The notes below the pieces were generated by a model. The model was not told where the DNA came from, made no database searches, and saw nothing but the letters and a program-made list of their open reading frames with translations. A program made the position numbers and the translations under genes. From NCBI RefSeq assembly GCF_938030815.1, contig NZ_CALHII010000045.1, positions 1 through 39,588 of the forward strand: DNA of 39,588 bases, given 5' to 3'. Position 1 is the stretch's first letter, and the number at the start of each line of letters is the position of its first letter. The stretch is from an uncultured Campylobacter sp. Lineage in GTDB: Bacteria > Campylobacterota > Campylobacteria > Campylobacterales > Campylobacteraceae. Below are positions 23,112 through 32,433 of this stretch, in pieces.

Positions 23112-25187
23112 ATGAAAAAATGGAATAAGATGCTACTAGGCGTGCTAGCCTGTATTAGCATTTTTGCCGCAGGAGCCTGTGCTGATGAAGGCATGGGGCA
23201 TGAGATGGAAATGTCGCAAAAATCGCGCGACGTCATCGCAAATCCTAAGGGCACGTTGCAAAGCAGAGGCGTCATATCCTTGCAGGACTACGTCGTAGAA
23301 GAGCGAGAGATGTATGACTGGCTATTTAAAAATCACCCGATTTTTACCAAATACGGCGGTAAGACGGTTGGTAAGATGGATGTTCACGACCGAGGTTTGG
23401 AGTGGCTTGCGGAAGGTCATGGATTTGACTTTTCAAAGGCGAGTAAAAGAGATGACGGCAAGGGCTATAGCTCTATGATGTATAGAATCCCTGCGGGCTC
23501 TTCTTTGCAATTTCCGAATAAATTCATAGGCCCTGAAAAATGCGGCGAGTGCCACCCTGCGCAGTATGAGACATGGAGCAGATCGCGCCACGCCACTACT
23601 ATCCGCTTCCCGGGCGAGCACCCGGAGGTTAATAACAACCTAACCGATCCTGTATTTAGCCCAGATACGGCGTCGATCCTTCCAAAAGGTATTACCCCTG
23701 ACGTAATTTATGCGACCGTGGGACATCTAAGGACAAAATTTGGCTACGTAGATGCGTGGCTTCTACGCGGAACCTATCACGTAGAGGGCGGCTTGCTAAG
23801 AGATGGTACCGGTCAAATCGTAGCCGGCGGCAACCAATTCCAAAGGACTTGGGCGTTAAATTTAGACGATGAGACGGTCAAAAAGATCAAAAAGATCGTT
23901 CCGGAATTCCCGGGCACGCTTGAGGAATACGGCGATAACGGCGGTTATGTAAGAGGTCTTGCGTCGTATGCTGCGAAATACAAAAAATCGATGTTTTTCC
24001 AAGCAAACAGCTCGTATTGCGAAGTCTGCCACCCATTCAAATTCGATTTTAAAACTAAAAAAGAATTCTATGCCGCTTTGGGTAACGCAAAAGAGCTTCA
24101 AAAGCACACTATCTCCAAGGGTATCACCTGTGAAGAGTGCCATGGAGCGGGCGGTCACCTTGACGGCGCTACAAATTTTAGAACCTCAAACTGCGAACGC
24201 TGCCACCAAAGATTTAACTATAGCCCTGATTTAGCTCGTGCTAATCCGCTAAACAACGGAAATCCCGATCTATCTCTTAGCTCTAAATTTAAATCTATGG
24301 GACCAGGCTGTGGCTCTGAGGGCTCTCAATCTTACTTTACCGCTCACTACGAGAAGGGTATGCGCTGCGTAACCTGCCACGATCCGCACGATAACACCGG
24401 ACCGGTAGTTGGTGATAAAACCGTCAAGGGCGTAAATTATAACTCCGAGCAGGGCTATTTGAGCGCGTTTTATACAAAGCCTAAGATCACAAAAGAATGC
24501 AAAGACTGCCACCAAGAGCAAGCCTACATCGCCGCAAGAGCCGATACGCATAAAGACAATACCTGCGCATCTTGCCACATGCCGTTTATGATGAGCTGCG
24601 AGAACTTCTACGCTATTCAGTTTCAAGACAACGCGGGATTCGATACTCAAAGAAGATCGCACATCTGGAAGATCGACATCGATCCTGCTAGAAAATCTCT
24701 AGTCGCAGGCGATGCCGCTAAAGGTCCAAGAGATGCGAAAGATTGGCACTTCCAAAGAAATAAAGATGGACGAAATTTCGTCGATCTTATGTGGTCGTGC
24801 GCACGAACCTCGTGGGCGGATAAAGATATGCAAGATACCAAAGGCTGCCATAGCCCTGTCGTTTCCGAGCTAAAAGAGACACTTCACTTCAAGAACCAAA
24901 AGCAGGTTTACGATGAGGTTATGGGCTGGCAAACTCCAATTAAGAGCGACTTCTCGCAGGTTAAGATCGGTATTCAGGGAATTTACTCGATCCTTGAGAC
25001 CAAAAAGCTTGACTCCAGCGATAAAACTCGCGTTTACGAGCTAATCGAAAAAGCTCAAGATACCGTCGATCTTATCGAAAAAGACGGCTCATGGGGTATG
25101 CACGGCTTTAAATATACTAAACAAAGGCTAGAGGCCGCTAAAGAGTATATTAAAGAGGCTCAAAGAATTCTAAATAATAATTTATAA
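23112..25187 (+). CDS. mccA: Octahaem sulfite reductase MccA
   Basis: Periplasmic dissimilatory sulfite reductase that reduces sulfite to sulfide in a six-electron step. The 691 residues start with a signal peptide (about 1-24). Seven CXXCH sites follow at C144, C303, C340, C361, C419, C463 and C485. The eighth is the diagnostic CX15CH, with C563, C579 and H580. Two free cysteines, C400 (GPGC) and C496 (MMSC), fall one position from the copper ligands Cys399 and Cys495 that I recall for the Wolinella succinogenes haem-copper site. ATG with AAAGGAGGAG. First gene of the operon with mccBCD and ccsA1; a stable hairpin separates it from mccB. Confidence 0.95.
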   Translation: MKKWNKMLLGVLACISIFAAGACADEGMGHEMEMSQKSRDVIANPKGTLQSRGVISLQDYVVEEREMYDWLFKNHPIFTKYGGKTVGKMDVHDRGLEWLAEGHGFDFSKASKRDDGKGYSSMMYRIPAGSSLQFPNKFIGPEKCGECHPAQYETWSRSRHATTIRFPGEHPEVNNNLTDPVFSPDTASILPKGITPDVIYATVGHLRTKFGYVDAWLLRGTYHVEGGLLRDGTGQIVAGGNQFQRTWALNLDDETVKKIKKIVPEFPGTLEEYGDNGGYVRGLASYAAKYKKSMFFQANSSYCEVCHPFKFDFKTKKEFYAALGNAKELQKHTISKGITCEECHGAGGHLDGATNFRTSNCERCHQRFNYSPDLARANPLNNGNPDLSLSSKFKSMGPGCGSEGSQSYFTAHYEKGMRCVTCHDPHDNTGPVVGDKTVKGVNYNSEQGYLSAFYTKPKITKECKDCHQEQAYIAARADTHKDNTCASCHMPFMMSCENFYAIQFQDNAGFDTQRRSHIWKIDIDPARKSLVAGDAAKGPRDAKDWHFQRNKDGRNFVDLMWSCARTSWADKDMQDTKGCHSPVVSELKETLHFKNQKQVYDEVMGWQTPIKSDFSQVKIGIQGIYSILETKKLDSSDKTRVYELIEKAQDTVDLIEKDGSWGMHGFKYTKQRLEAAKEYIKEAQRILNNNL

Positions 25188-25190
25188 TTC

Positions 25191-25222
25191 TTTCGGGGTC
25201 GCGTAAGCTCGCGGCCCCGAAA
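25191..25222 (+). other. Intercistronic hairpin mccA-mccB
   Basis: A 13-bp stem with one G-T pair (TTTCGGGGTCGCG at 25191-25203, CGCGGCCCCGAAA at 25210-25222) and a six-base loop starts 3 nt after the mccA stop. No U tract follows. It probably stabilises mccA mRNA or attenuates transcription so that MccA outnumbers the downstream products. Confidence 0.65.
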
Positions 25223-25238
25223 TTTAAAAGGCAAATGT

Positions 25239-26012
25239 ATGCAAAAAAGACTAAAAATTTTCTTGCCTATCGTTTTGGCAAGCTGCGCGTTGGGCGCGAA
25301 TTTAACTACGCAAGAACAAAAAGAATCTTATAGCATCGGAGCTTCTACCGGAAGCTATGTTTCAAACCAGCTGCATTCACAAGCCGCATTAGGCGTCAAG
25401 TACGACTTAGATGCGGTGATAGAGGGGTTTTTGGACGCTCTTAAAAAGCAGCAGAAGCTAAAAGATGAGGAAATTATTGCGCTTTTGAATCAAAGAGCCG
25501 ATAAATTAAATAAGATCGTAGAAACAAATTCCAAAGCGGAGCTTGATAAAAATTTAAAAGCAGGCAAGGAATTCATGGCGAAAAATGCCAAAAATCCGGA
25601 CGTTAAAACCACAAAGTCCGGTCTTCAATATGAAATTCTAAAGCTAGGTATGGGCGAAAAGCCAAAGCCTGAGAGCGTAGTGGTGATGAACTACAAGGCG
25701 TATTTGACGAACGGTAGCGTATTTGACGATACTTTCGCATCTAAAATTCCGGCGCATCTTTCTATGATAGGCTTAATCGACGGATTGCGCGAGGGGTTGC
25801 TTTTGATGAATACGGGCTCGAAATATAAATTTACAATCCCTAGTAATTTAGCCTACGGCAACGTGGACGTAGATAGAATTCCTGCGGGTTCTGTGGTGAT
25901 TTTTGAAGCCGAACTACTAAAAGTTTTAAAGCCCGGCGAGCTTGCCGAAGCGGCGAAAAAACTTAGCGAGAGCGAGGCTAAAAGCTTTCACGACGCGAAC
26001 AAAACGAAGTAG
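25239..26012 (+). CDS. mccB: FKBP-type peptidyl-prolyl isomerase MccB
   Basis: A 257-residue periplasmic isomerase with a signal peptide (about 1-19). An N-terminal FKBP dimerisation-type domain (EQKESYSIGASTGSYV and the helical region to about 115) is followed by the FKBP fold (about 125-228). The usual segments are VVVMNYKAYLTNGSVFDDT, LIDGLREGLLLMNTGSKYKFTIPSNLAYG and VIFEAELL. In mcc clusters such a protein is thought to assist folding of the haem-loaded MccA. AAAAGG lies 9-10 nt before the ATG. Genes on both sides are mcc genes. Confidence 0.9.
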   Translation: MQKRLKIFLPIVLASCALGANLTTQEQKESYSIGASTGSYVSNQLHSQAALGVKYDLDAVIEGFLDALKKQQKLKDEEIIALLNQRADKLNKIVETNSKAELDKNLKAGKEFMAKNAKNPDVKTTKSGLQYEILKLGMGEKPKPESVVVMNYKAYLTNGSVFDDTFASKIPAHLSMIGLIDGLREGLLLMNTGSKYKFTIPSNLAYGNVDVDRIPAGSVVIFEAELLKVLKPGELAEAAKKLSESEAKSFHDANKTK

Positions 26013-26040
26013 TTTTGCTTAAATTTAGTCGGAGGAGAAT

Positions 26041-26748
26041 ATGCAAAAGCAAAGAAGAAATTTTATAAAATCCGCCGCACTCGGCTCTTTGGGGCTCGGC
26101 GCAATCGCCTCAAGCTTGCTCGCACAAAACGGCACAGATAAAAGTGCGCAAGATGTAAACGCAAGTGCTAAAAAGCAAGAGCCGAAAAAGCCGCACTACG
26201 GCATGATCTTCGATCAGAACAAATGCGTGGGCTGCACCGACTGCGAAATCGCCTGTAAAAAGGTAAATTCGGTTCCGAAAGGTCAAATGAGGCTTTTTAT
26301 CCAGGATAAAACCGATCCGCTAAATTTGAAAGAAAAGCGCTATGTTAGAGTATCTTGTCAGCAGTGCGAGGACGCGCCGTGCGTAAAAGTCTGTCCGACG
26401 AAAGCCTGCCACAAGGATGAAAAAACCGGCATCACGACTATGAACACCGACGATTGCATCGCCTGTAAATACTGCATCGTCGCCTGCCCTTACGACGTGC
26501 GCTTTATAAATCACGAAACAAGAGCCGCAGAGAGCTGCAACTTCTGCTTAGATACAAATTTAAAAGACGGCCATGAGCCGGCCTGCATCGAGGCATGCAG
26601 ATACGAGGCGATCGTATTCGGCGATCTAAACGACGAAAGCTCGCACATCAGCAAGCTACTTCGCGTAAAAGACAGCCTGCGAATGCGCCCGGAGTGCGGC
26701 ACGAAGCCGAGCCTGCGCTATATTCCTGCGGTAAAACTAGGAGTGTGA
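26041..26748 (+). CDS. mccC: NrfC-type iron-sulfur protein MccC
   Basis: A 235-residue periplasmic electron carrier between MccD and MccA. It begins with a twin-arginine type signal (QRRNFIKSA, then a hydrophobic run). Cysteine groups for four [4Fe-4S] clusters follow: CVGCTDCEIAC, CQQCEDAPCVKVC with CIACKYCIVACP, and CNFC/CIEAC. The arrangement is that of the DmsB/NrfC/PsrB family. A strong GGAGGAG precedes the ATG. The mccD start codon lies 1 nt after its TGA, so both subunits are made together. Confidence 0.93.
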   Translation: MQKQRRNFIKSAALGSLGLGAIASSLLAQNGTDKSAQDVNASAKKQEPKKPHYGMIFDQNKCVGCTDCEIACKKVNSVPKGQMRLFIQDKTDPLNLKEKRYVRVSCQQCEDAPCVKVCPTKACHKDEKTGITTMNTDDCIACKYCIVACPYDVRFINHETRAAESCNFCLDTNLKDGHEPACIEACRYEAIVFGDLNDESSHISKLLRVKDSLRMRPECGTKPSLRYIPAVKLGV

Positions 26749-26749
26749 T

Positions 26750-27721
26750 ATGAACGGAGCTATAAATTTCACTGCGACCTTCTCGCACGGCGTAGAGTGG
26801 GGCTGGCCGATAGCGGTTTATCTTTTGCTAGCGGGCATGAGCGGCGGCGCTTTGATCGTCGCGATCCTCATCAAATTTTACAAAAAACAGACCGAAAGCA
26901 CGCCGCTATTTAAAGCTGCATCATTGCTATCTTTCGTCACGATTTTACTCGGTATGGTTTGCTTAGTAGCCGATCTTGAGCGACCGCTACTTTTCTGGAA
27001 AATTTTGATCAACTACAACTTCACCTCGGTTATGTCCGTGGGCGTGGCGGCGCTTTGCGTCTATATCCCGCTTAGCTTCGTAGCCTGCCTTTATGCGTTT
27101 GAAGCTGATCTTAGCGGATTTTTATCGCGCAGACTTACTTTTTTAAAAGGGCTTTTCACGCTCGTAATGAAAATTTTAAACGCGCTTCGTCCGCTGCTTC
27201 TTGCGCTTGCGCTTGTTTTTGCGGTCGCGATCTGCGCCTATACGGGCTTTTTGATCTCGGTTTTAGTTAGATTTCCTATCCTTAATACCGCCGTTTTACC
27301 TGCGCTTTTCGTGGCGTCGGGCCTATCTGCTGGCATCGCAGGCTCAAGCCTAATAGCCGCGCTTTTCTTTAAAGCGGACCCGCACGGCGGCGATCTAAAA
27401 ACCTTGCATGCTGTCGAGTGGCCGGTTTTGGCGATGGAAATTTTACTAATAGGCATGATTTTCGTCTCGCTCATCACGGGCAGCGACGTGCAAAAAGCCG
27501 CCAGCGTCGCATTTAGCGAAGGCGTTTACGCTCAGCTATTTTGGCTAGGCGTCGTTGGCGTAGGTTTTTGCGTACCGCTAGTTTTAAATTTCGCACTGGG
27601 CAAAAAGATCGCCCACACCGCGTTTGCGTTCTACGCGAGCGCACTAGCTAGCGTCATGGGCGTGCTACTTCTTAGGATGTTTATTTTGTATGCGGGACAA
27701 ACTTACGATATAATTATGTAA
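26750..27721 (+). CDS. mccD: NrfD/PsrC-type membrane quinol dehydrogenase MccD
   Basis: A 323-residue polytopic protein with eight to nine transmembrane helices. It has the family's N-terminal pattern (EWGWPIAVYLLLAGMSGGALIVAIL), an acidic loop VADLERPLLFWKIL and SGLSAGIAGSSL in the middle. Members oxidise menaquinol at the periplasmic side and pass electrons to the partner iron-sulfur protein, here MccC. Translation is coupled to mccC. It differs from the NapC/NrfH route used by HaoC in this same window. Confidence 0.92.
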   Translation: MNGAINFTATFSHGVEWGWPIAVYLLLAGMSGGALIVAILIKFYKKQTESTPLFKAASLLSFVTILLGMVCLVADLERPLLFWKILINYNFTSVMSVGVAALCVYIPLSFVACLYAFEADLSGFLSRRLTFLKGLFTLVMKILNALRPLLLALALVFAVAICAYTGFLISVLVRFPILNTAVLPALFVASGLSAGIAGSSLIAALFFKADPHGGDLKTLHAVEWPVLAMEILLIGMIFVSLITGSDVQKAASVAFSEGVYAQLFWLGVVGVGFCVPLVLNFALGKKIAHTAFAFYASALASVMGVLLLRMFILYAGQTYDIIM

Positions 27722-27736
27722 AACTGCGGAGGGTTA

Positions 27737-30433
27737 ATGAGCGCGCTAAAAATATTAAAATTTTTCATTTCTTACAAACTCGCGCTCTGCCTCCTTTTTA
27801 TCCTAGCCGCAGGTGCCGGCGTCGCGACCTTTCTAGAGAGCATTTACGATACGCAAACGGCTAAAATTTTAGTCTATGAGGCGCGCTGGTACGAGTGCGT
27901 CATGGGTGCTACGACGCTTTGCCTGCTCGGCATTATAATTAAAACCAAAATGTGGTACCGCTTCGGCTCTTTCGTGCTTCATGCGGCATTTATCGTTATC
28001 TTTATCGGCGCGGCGCTGACGCGCTATTTCGGCACCGAGGGCGTGCTGCACGTAAGAGCGGGCGAGAGCGAAAACGAGATGGTAAGCGTCAAGCCATACT
28101 TGCAAATCCGCACGCAAGACGCGCTGTTTGAGCACCCGCTAAATTTAAGCCAAATTGGCGATAACGATTTTAGCTTCACGCAAAGTATAAATTCTAAAAA
28201 CTTCACCGTCAAATTTAGCTCCTATAAACCCGCGCCCAAAGGCGAGCAGGGCACGCTTGCGGTAAAAGCGGGCTTTGAGGGCGGAAGCGAGCAAGAAGCG
28301 CAGCTGCGCGGCGGCGCTGGCTGGCTGGGCGAACCTAAAATTTTAAACTTTGACGGCGAGGAGATAATGCTAAGCTGGGGCTCGAAGCTCATAGAGCTTC
28401 CGTTTGCGGTAAAGCTTTTGAAATTTAAGCTCGAGCGCTACCCCGGCTCGCAAAGCCCGTCTTCTTACGCAAGCGACGTTGAAATTTTAAAAGAGGGTAA
28501 GAGCGCGGGAGAGCATGAAATTTATATGAACCACCCGCTAAACTTTGGCGGCTTTAAGCTCTTTCAATCCTCTTACGACACGGACGAGCTAGGCACGGTG
28601 CTGGAGCTTAATCGCGATCCGGGTAAAATCCCCACTTATTTCGGCTATTTTCTACTTTGCGTCGGATTTATCGGCAATCTTTTTACTGCAGGCAGCAGGT
28701 TTAAAAAGCTCGCTAAATTTATCAAAAACAATGTGCCCGCCGCGCTGCTTCTAATAGCGCCGCTTTTTTTCGGCATTGAGCTTCGCGCCGCGGATGAAAA
28801 CTATCTGCAAAACCTTAAAGCTAACTCGCGCGTTCACGCAAACGGCGCGTTTGCAGAGCTCTTGGTGCAAGATTATATGGGCAGGATCAAGCCGCTTAGC
28901 ACCGAAGCAAGCGAGATCGTAAATAAAATTTCGGGCACGGACTCACTTTGCGGCTTAAGCGCCGAGCAGATGATCCTAGGAATGAGCCTAAATCCCGCGT
29001 TTTGGCGCGATCAAAAGATCATCAAGATCAAAAACGACGAGATCAAAAAGATGCTGGGCTTAGCGCCGCAGGAGCGATATGCGAGCTTTAATTCGGTCTT
29101 TGATGAAAACGGCAACTACAAGCTCGCCCACGCCCTGGACGAAGCGAATGAAAAAAGCGCCTCGCGCCGCGGCGTGCTCGATAATGAGCTAATTAAATTC
29201 GACGAGCGGCTAAATATCGCGTATCTGACCTTTAGAGGGGTATTTTTTAAATTTATCCCCGTGCCGAACGATCCGCAAAACACCTGGCTCTCGCCGAACG
29301 ACGCCTTCGCGGATTATAGTATCGCTCCGCAGATCAAAGGCGTGCTAAACGACTATCTAAATGGCTTGCAAGATGGAATTTCGGATAATGATTGGGCTAA
29401 AGCGGATGCAGCGTTAGCGGAGCTGAAAAACTACCAAAGAGCCACCTCGGCAGCTATTCTTCCAAGCGTTAGCCGCGTCAAGGCCGAGGTGTTTTACAAC
29501 AAAGCTTCGGTTTTCAAAAAGCTCGTTTATTGCTATATGATCCTAGGCGGCGTAGCTCTAATATTGGCGCTTTTGGGCGCGCTTTGCGGCAAGCGCTTCG
29601 CGCTCGCGCAAAAAATTTTATTCGCAGCCTTTGCCACAAGCTTTGCGGCACATACCCTCGCGCTTGCGTTGCGCTGGTATGTCGCGGCTCACGCGCCGTG
29701 GAGCGATAGCTATGAGTCGATGATCTACATCGGTTGGTCGGCGGCGCTTGCCGGGATTATATTTTTTAGAAAGTCCCTGCTTACGCTAAGCGCGAGCTGC
29801 CTGCTAGCCAGCATCGTAATGCTAGTAGCGCATATGAGCTTCGTAAATCCGCAGATTACCAACCTCGTGCCGGTGCTAAAGTCCTATTGGCTTAGCATCC
29901 ACGTCTCGGTTATTACCGCAAGCTATGGGTTTTTAGGGCTTAGCTGCCTGCTTGGGCTTTTGGCTCTTATTTTGATGGCACTTAAAAATGGCGCCAATCG
30001 CGAGCGGCTTAACGCTCAGATCAGATATATAACGGCGATCAACGAGATCAGCCTCATCGTGGGGCTTTCGATGCTGACGCTAGGAAATTTCTTCGGTCGA
30101 AAACAATTGCGAATGAGGAAGAAGCTGCGGGGCGGGACAGTATGGGATAGCAAAGAGACCTGGTCGTATGTCTCGATCATCGTCTATGCGATCGTGCTGC
30201 ATCTAAAATTTATCCCGAAGCTCGGCTCGGTCTATGTTTATTGCGTGAGCTCGACGCTCGCGTATAGCTCGATCATAATGACCTATTTCGGCGTAAATTT
30301 CTACCTCACCGGCATGCACTCTTACGCCGCGGGAGACGCACCGCATATACCCGCGCCGTTTTATTGTATAATAGCGGCGATCTTTTTAATAATCACTCTT
30401 GCCTTCAGGGGCAGGGACGTAAAAACGATATAA
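27737..30433 (+). CDS. ccsA1: Cytochrome c haem lyase CcsA1 (ResB-CcsA fusion)
   Basis: An 898-residue System II cytochrome c synthase. The ResB-like N-terminal half (residues 1-330) has transmembrane helices near 8-25, 50-70 and 80-95, a periplasmic domain and another helix. A periplasmic linker and a CcsA-like C-terminal half (about 600-898) follow. Location behind mccABCD fits the isoenzyme dedicated to the CX15CH haem of MccA. Oddity: the conserved WWD core (WGxxWxWD) is absent. Before W803-DSKETW the protein reads RKQLRMRKKLRGGTV, while another frame at 30109-30117 still spells ANE, as in typical family members. Either real divergence or a pair of compensating indels. Confidence 0.88.
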   Translation: MSALKILKFFISYKLALCLLFILAAGAGVATFLESIYDTQTAKILVYEARWYECVMGATTLCLLGIIIKTKMWYRFGSFVLHAAFIVIFIGAALTRYFGTEGVLHVRAGESENEMVSVKPYLQIRTQDALFEHPLNLSQIGDNDFSFTQSINSKNFTVKFSSYKPAPKGEQGTLAVKAGFEGGSEQEAQLRGGAGWLGEPKILNFDGEEIMLSWGSKLIELPFAVKLLKFKLERYPGSQSPSSYASDVEILKEGKSAGEHEIYMNHPLNFGGFKLFQSSYDTDELGTVLELNRDPGKIPTYFGYFLLCVGFIGNLFTAGSRFKKLAKFIKNNVPAALLLIAPLFFGIELRAADENYLQNLKANSRVHANGAFAELLVQDYMGRIKPLSTEASEIVNKISGTDSLCGLSAEQMILGMSLNPAFWRDQKIIKIKNDEIKKMLGLAPQERYASFNSVFDENGNYKLAHALDEANEKSASRRGVLDNELIKFDERLNIAYLTFRGVFFKFIPVPNDPQNTWLSPNDAFADYSIAPQIKGVLNDYLNGLQDGISDNDWAKADAALAELKNYQRATSAAILPSVSRVKAEVFYNKASVFKKLVYCYMILGGVALILALLGALCGKRFALAQKILFAAFATSFAAHTLALALRWYVAAHAPWSDSYESMIYIGWSAALAGIIFFRKSLLTLSASCLLASIVMLVAHMSFVNPQITNLVPVLKSYWLSIHVSVITASYGFLGLSCLLGLLALILMALKNGANRERLNAQIRYITAINEISLIVGLSMLTLGNFFGRKQLRMRKKLRGGTVWDSKETWSYVSIIVYAIVLHLKFIPKLGSVYVYCVSSTLAYSSIIMTYFGVNFYLTGMHSYAAGDAPHIPAPFYCIIAAIFLIITLAFRGRDVKTI

Positions 30434-30443
30434 AGGAGTAAAT

Positions 30444-31277
30444 TTGAAAAAATTTCTAATAGCGTTAGCCTTGGCGGCCGCGGCAAACGCGGGCTTTATC
30501 AGCGAGGGCATTCAAGCTCAGCAAAGCGGCGATCATAAAAAACTCGCAGAAATTTACGAGCGAGCGTGCGGTTTGGAAAATAAAGCTTCGGGCTGCTATA
30601 ATCTAGCCGTTTTGTATTTTGAGGGCACCGGCAACGTAGAGAAAAATTTCGAAAAAGCGATCAGCCTCTACGAGAAGGCATGCAGCGCTAAATTTGCGCT
30701 TGCGTGCAATAATCTAGGCTATATCTACGAAAGCGGCAACGGCGCGGATCAAAATTTTACCAAAGCCGCGGCTTATTACGAAAAAGCCTGCAAAGATAAC
30801 GAAGGCTGCACCTCGCTCGGGCTTTTATACGCAAACGGCGCCGGGCTCGCAAAAGACGTCGCTAAGGCGGCGAGCCTTTATGAGAAGGCCTGCACCTACG
30901 GCGATATGATGGGCTGCAACAACCTGGGCTATCTGTATCTAAAGGGCGAAGGCGTGCAGCAAAGCTTCGCAAAGGCTAAAATTTTTTACGAAAAGGCTTG
31001 CGGCGGCGACATCGGCATCGGCTGCAACAATCTAGGTTATCTATACGCCTTCGGACAGGGAGTGGATCAGGATTATAAGCAGGCAAAGCAGCAGTATGAA
31101 AAGGCGTGCAACCTCGGCCACTTCGACGGCTGCAATAACCTAGCCATAATGTACGCAGAAGGAAAAGGAGTGAGGTCCGATAACGCCAAAGCAAAAGAGT
31201 TTTTCAAAAAAAGCTGCGACGGCGGCATCAAGATGGGATGCGAGAATTTGGAATTTTTAAACTCGATTAGTAAGTAA
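30444..31277 (+). CDS. Sel1-repeat protein with paired cysteines (Hcp-like)
   Basis: 277 residues with a signal peptide (about 1-16) and seven consecutive Sel1-type repeats of about 36 residues, pattern NLGYLY..G.GV..D..KA...YEKAC. Each repeat carries a Cys pair spaced 6-9 apart that would form a disulfide, as in Helicobacter cysteine-rich proteins (HcpA type). A periplasmic scaffold or protein-protein interaction role is likely. TTG start, supported by AAAGGAG 7 nt upstream, 10 nt after ccsA1. Its place between ccsA1 and the NosL gene suggests help in assembly of the sulfite reductase, but that is inference. Confidence 0.88.
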   Translation: MKKFLIALALAAAANAGFISEGIQAQQSGDHKKLAEIYERACGLENKASGCYNLAVLYFEGTGNVEKNFEKAISLYEKACSAKFALACNNLGYIYESGNGADQNFTKAAAYYEKACKDNEGCTSLGLLYANGAGLAKDVAKAASLYEKACTYGDMMGCNNLGYLYLKGEGVQQSFAKAKIFYEKACGGDIGIGCNNLGYLYAFGQGVDQDYKQAKQQYEKACNLGHFDGCNNLAIMYAEGKGVRSDNAKAKEFFKKSCDGGIKMGCENLEFLNSISK

Positions 31278-31308
31278 ATTTAAAACATCAAATTTTTAAG
31301 GAGATAGT

Positions 31309-32433
31309 ATGATTTTACGTTCTATTTTGGCTTCGGCTGCGCTTGTTGCGCTCGTTTGCGGTGCCTCCATGGATGGGGCTAATAAGTCGGCAAATCCTAT
31401 GTTTCAAAGCGTGGATCCTAGCAAGGCTACGCTTGTAGGAAGCGGCGAGGGCAAAGAATACTGCGCTGTTTGTGGAATGAATTTGGTAAAATTTTATAAA
31501 ACCAACCACGTTTGGAACGGCAAGCAAGTAGCTTCTCTGCACTGCTTGTACGAGCTAACGGAGGGAAAAATTCCAAGCGATGCGCAGGTCGTCGATACGA
31601 AAAATCTAAATTTTATCGACGTAAATAAAGCCTTTTACGTCGTGGGCAGCAAGGTCAAAGGCACGATGACGCGCAATAGCAAATACGCCTTTTCAACCGA
31701 GGCCGATGCGAAGGAATTTCAAGCCGAAAACGGCGGCGAGATAGTAAACTTTGCCAAAGCCTACGAGATCGCGGGACAGGACTTTGAGGGCGATAACAAG
31801 ATGATCAAAGCCAAACGCGAGGGCGGCGTTTACGCGCACGGCAAAGAATTTTATGAGACAAACTGCGCTAAAACCGAAGCGAAAAACTTCAAAGCCATCT
31901 CCGAGCTTAAAGCTCATCTCAAAAATGTTTGCGACGCAAAGGGCGCGAGCAAGGAGCCTGAGTACGACAAGCACCTACAAGCCGCAGCGCTATATTTGTG
32001 GGATGCACCGGCAAATTTAGGCAGCAGCGGTAAAGATACAAAAGCGAAAAAGCCTGAAAAGATCGTCGTGCCGCAAGGCGCTAAATGCCCGGTATGCGGC
32101 ATGCTAGTGGGTAAAAACCCTAACTGGGCGGCGATGATAGAGGTTCAAGGCGGCGAGAATTTGTATTTTGACGGCGTGAAAGATATGATGAAATACTACT
32201 TCCAAAAGGGCAAGAGCTTTGATAAAATTTACGTAACCGACTACTACAAGTTACACAAGATCGATGCTAAAAGCGCCTTTTTCGTGCTCGGCTCCAATGT
32301 CTTAGGGCCGATGGGCGACGAGCTTATTCCGTTTGATAGCGAGAGCGCGGCTAAGACCTTCGCTAAAGATCACGGGGGCAAGAGCGTACTTAAATTTGAC
32401 GAAATTCAAGAGAGCGTAATAGAAGGGCTATGA
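31309..32433 (+). CDS. Tandem NosL-domain copper-binding protein (MccL-like)
   Basis: 374 residues with a signal peptide (about 1-19) and two NosL-like domains. The first has CAVCGMNLVKF near residue 50, a GKQVASLHCLYEL segment and an AFYVVGSKVKGTM strand. The second has CPVCGMLVGKNP near residue 260, then NLYFDGVKDMMKYYF and AFFVLGSNVLGPMG. NosL is the Cu(I) chaperone of nitrous oxide reductase. I recall a NosL homologue, MccL, proposed to supply copper to MccA; this gene is the natural candidate. A Lys-rich, Cys-containing linker of about 100 residues joins the domains. AAGGAGATAGT precedes the ATG. It starts a chain of overlapping genes. Confidence 0.85.
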   Translation: MILRSILASAALVALVCGASMDGANKSANPMFQSVDPSKATLVGSGEGKEYCAVCGMNLVKFYKTNHVWNGKQVASLHCLYELTEGKIPSDAQVVDTKNLNFIDVNKAFYVVGSKVKGTMTRNSKYAFSTEADAKEFQAENGGEIVNFAKAYEIAGQDFEGDNKMIKAKREGGVYAHGKEFYETNCAKTEAKNFKAISELKAHLKNVCDAKGASKEPEYDKHLQAAALYLWDAPANLGSSGKDTKAKKPEKIVVPQGAKCPVCGMLVGKNPNWAAMIEVQGGENLYFDGVKDMMKYYFQKGKSFDKIYVTDYYKLHKIDAKSAFFVLGSNVLGPMGDELIPFDSESAAKTFAKDHGGKSVLKFDEIQESVIEGL

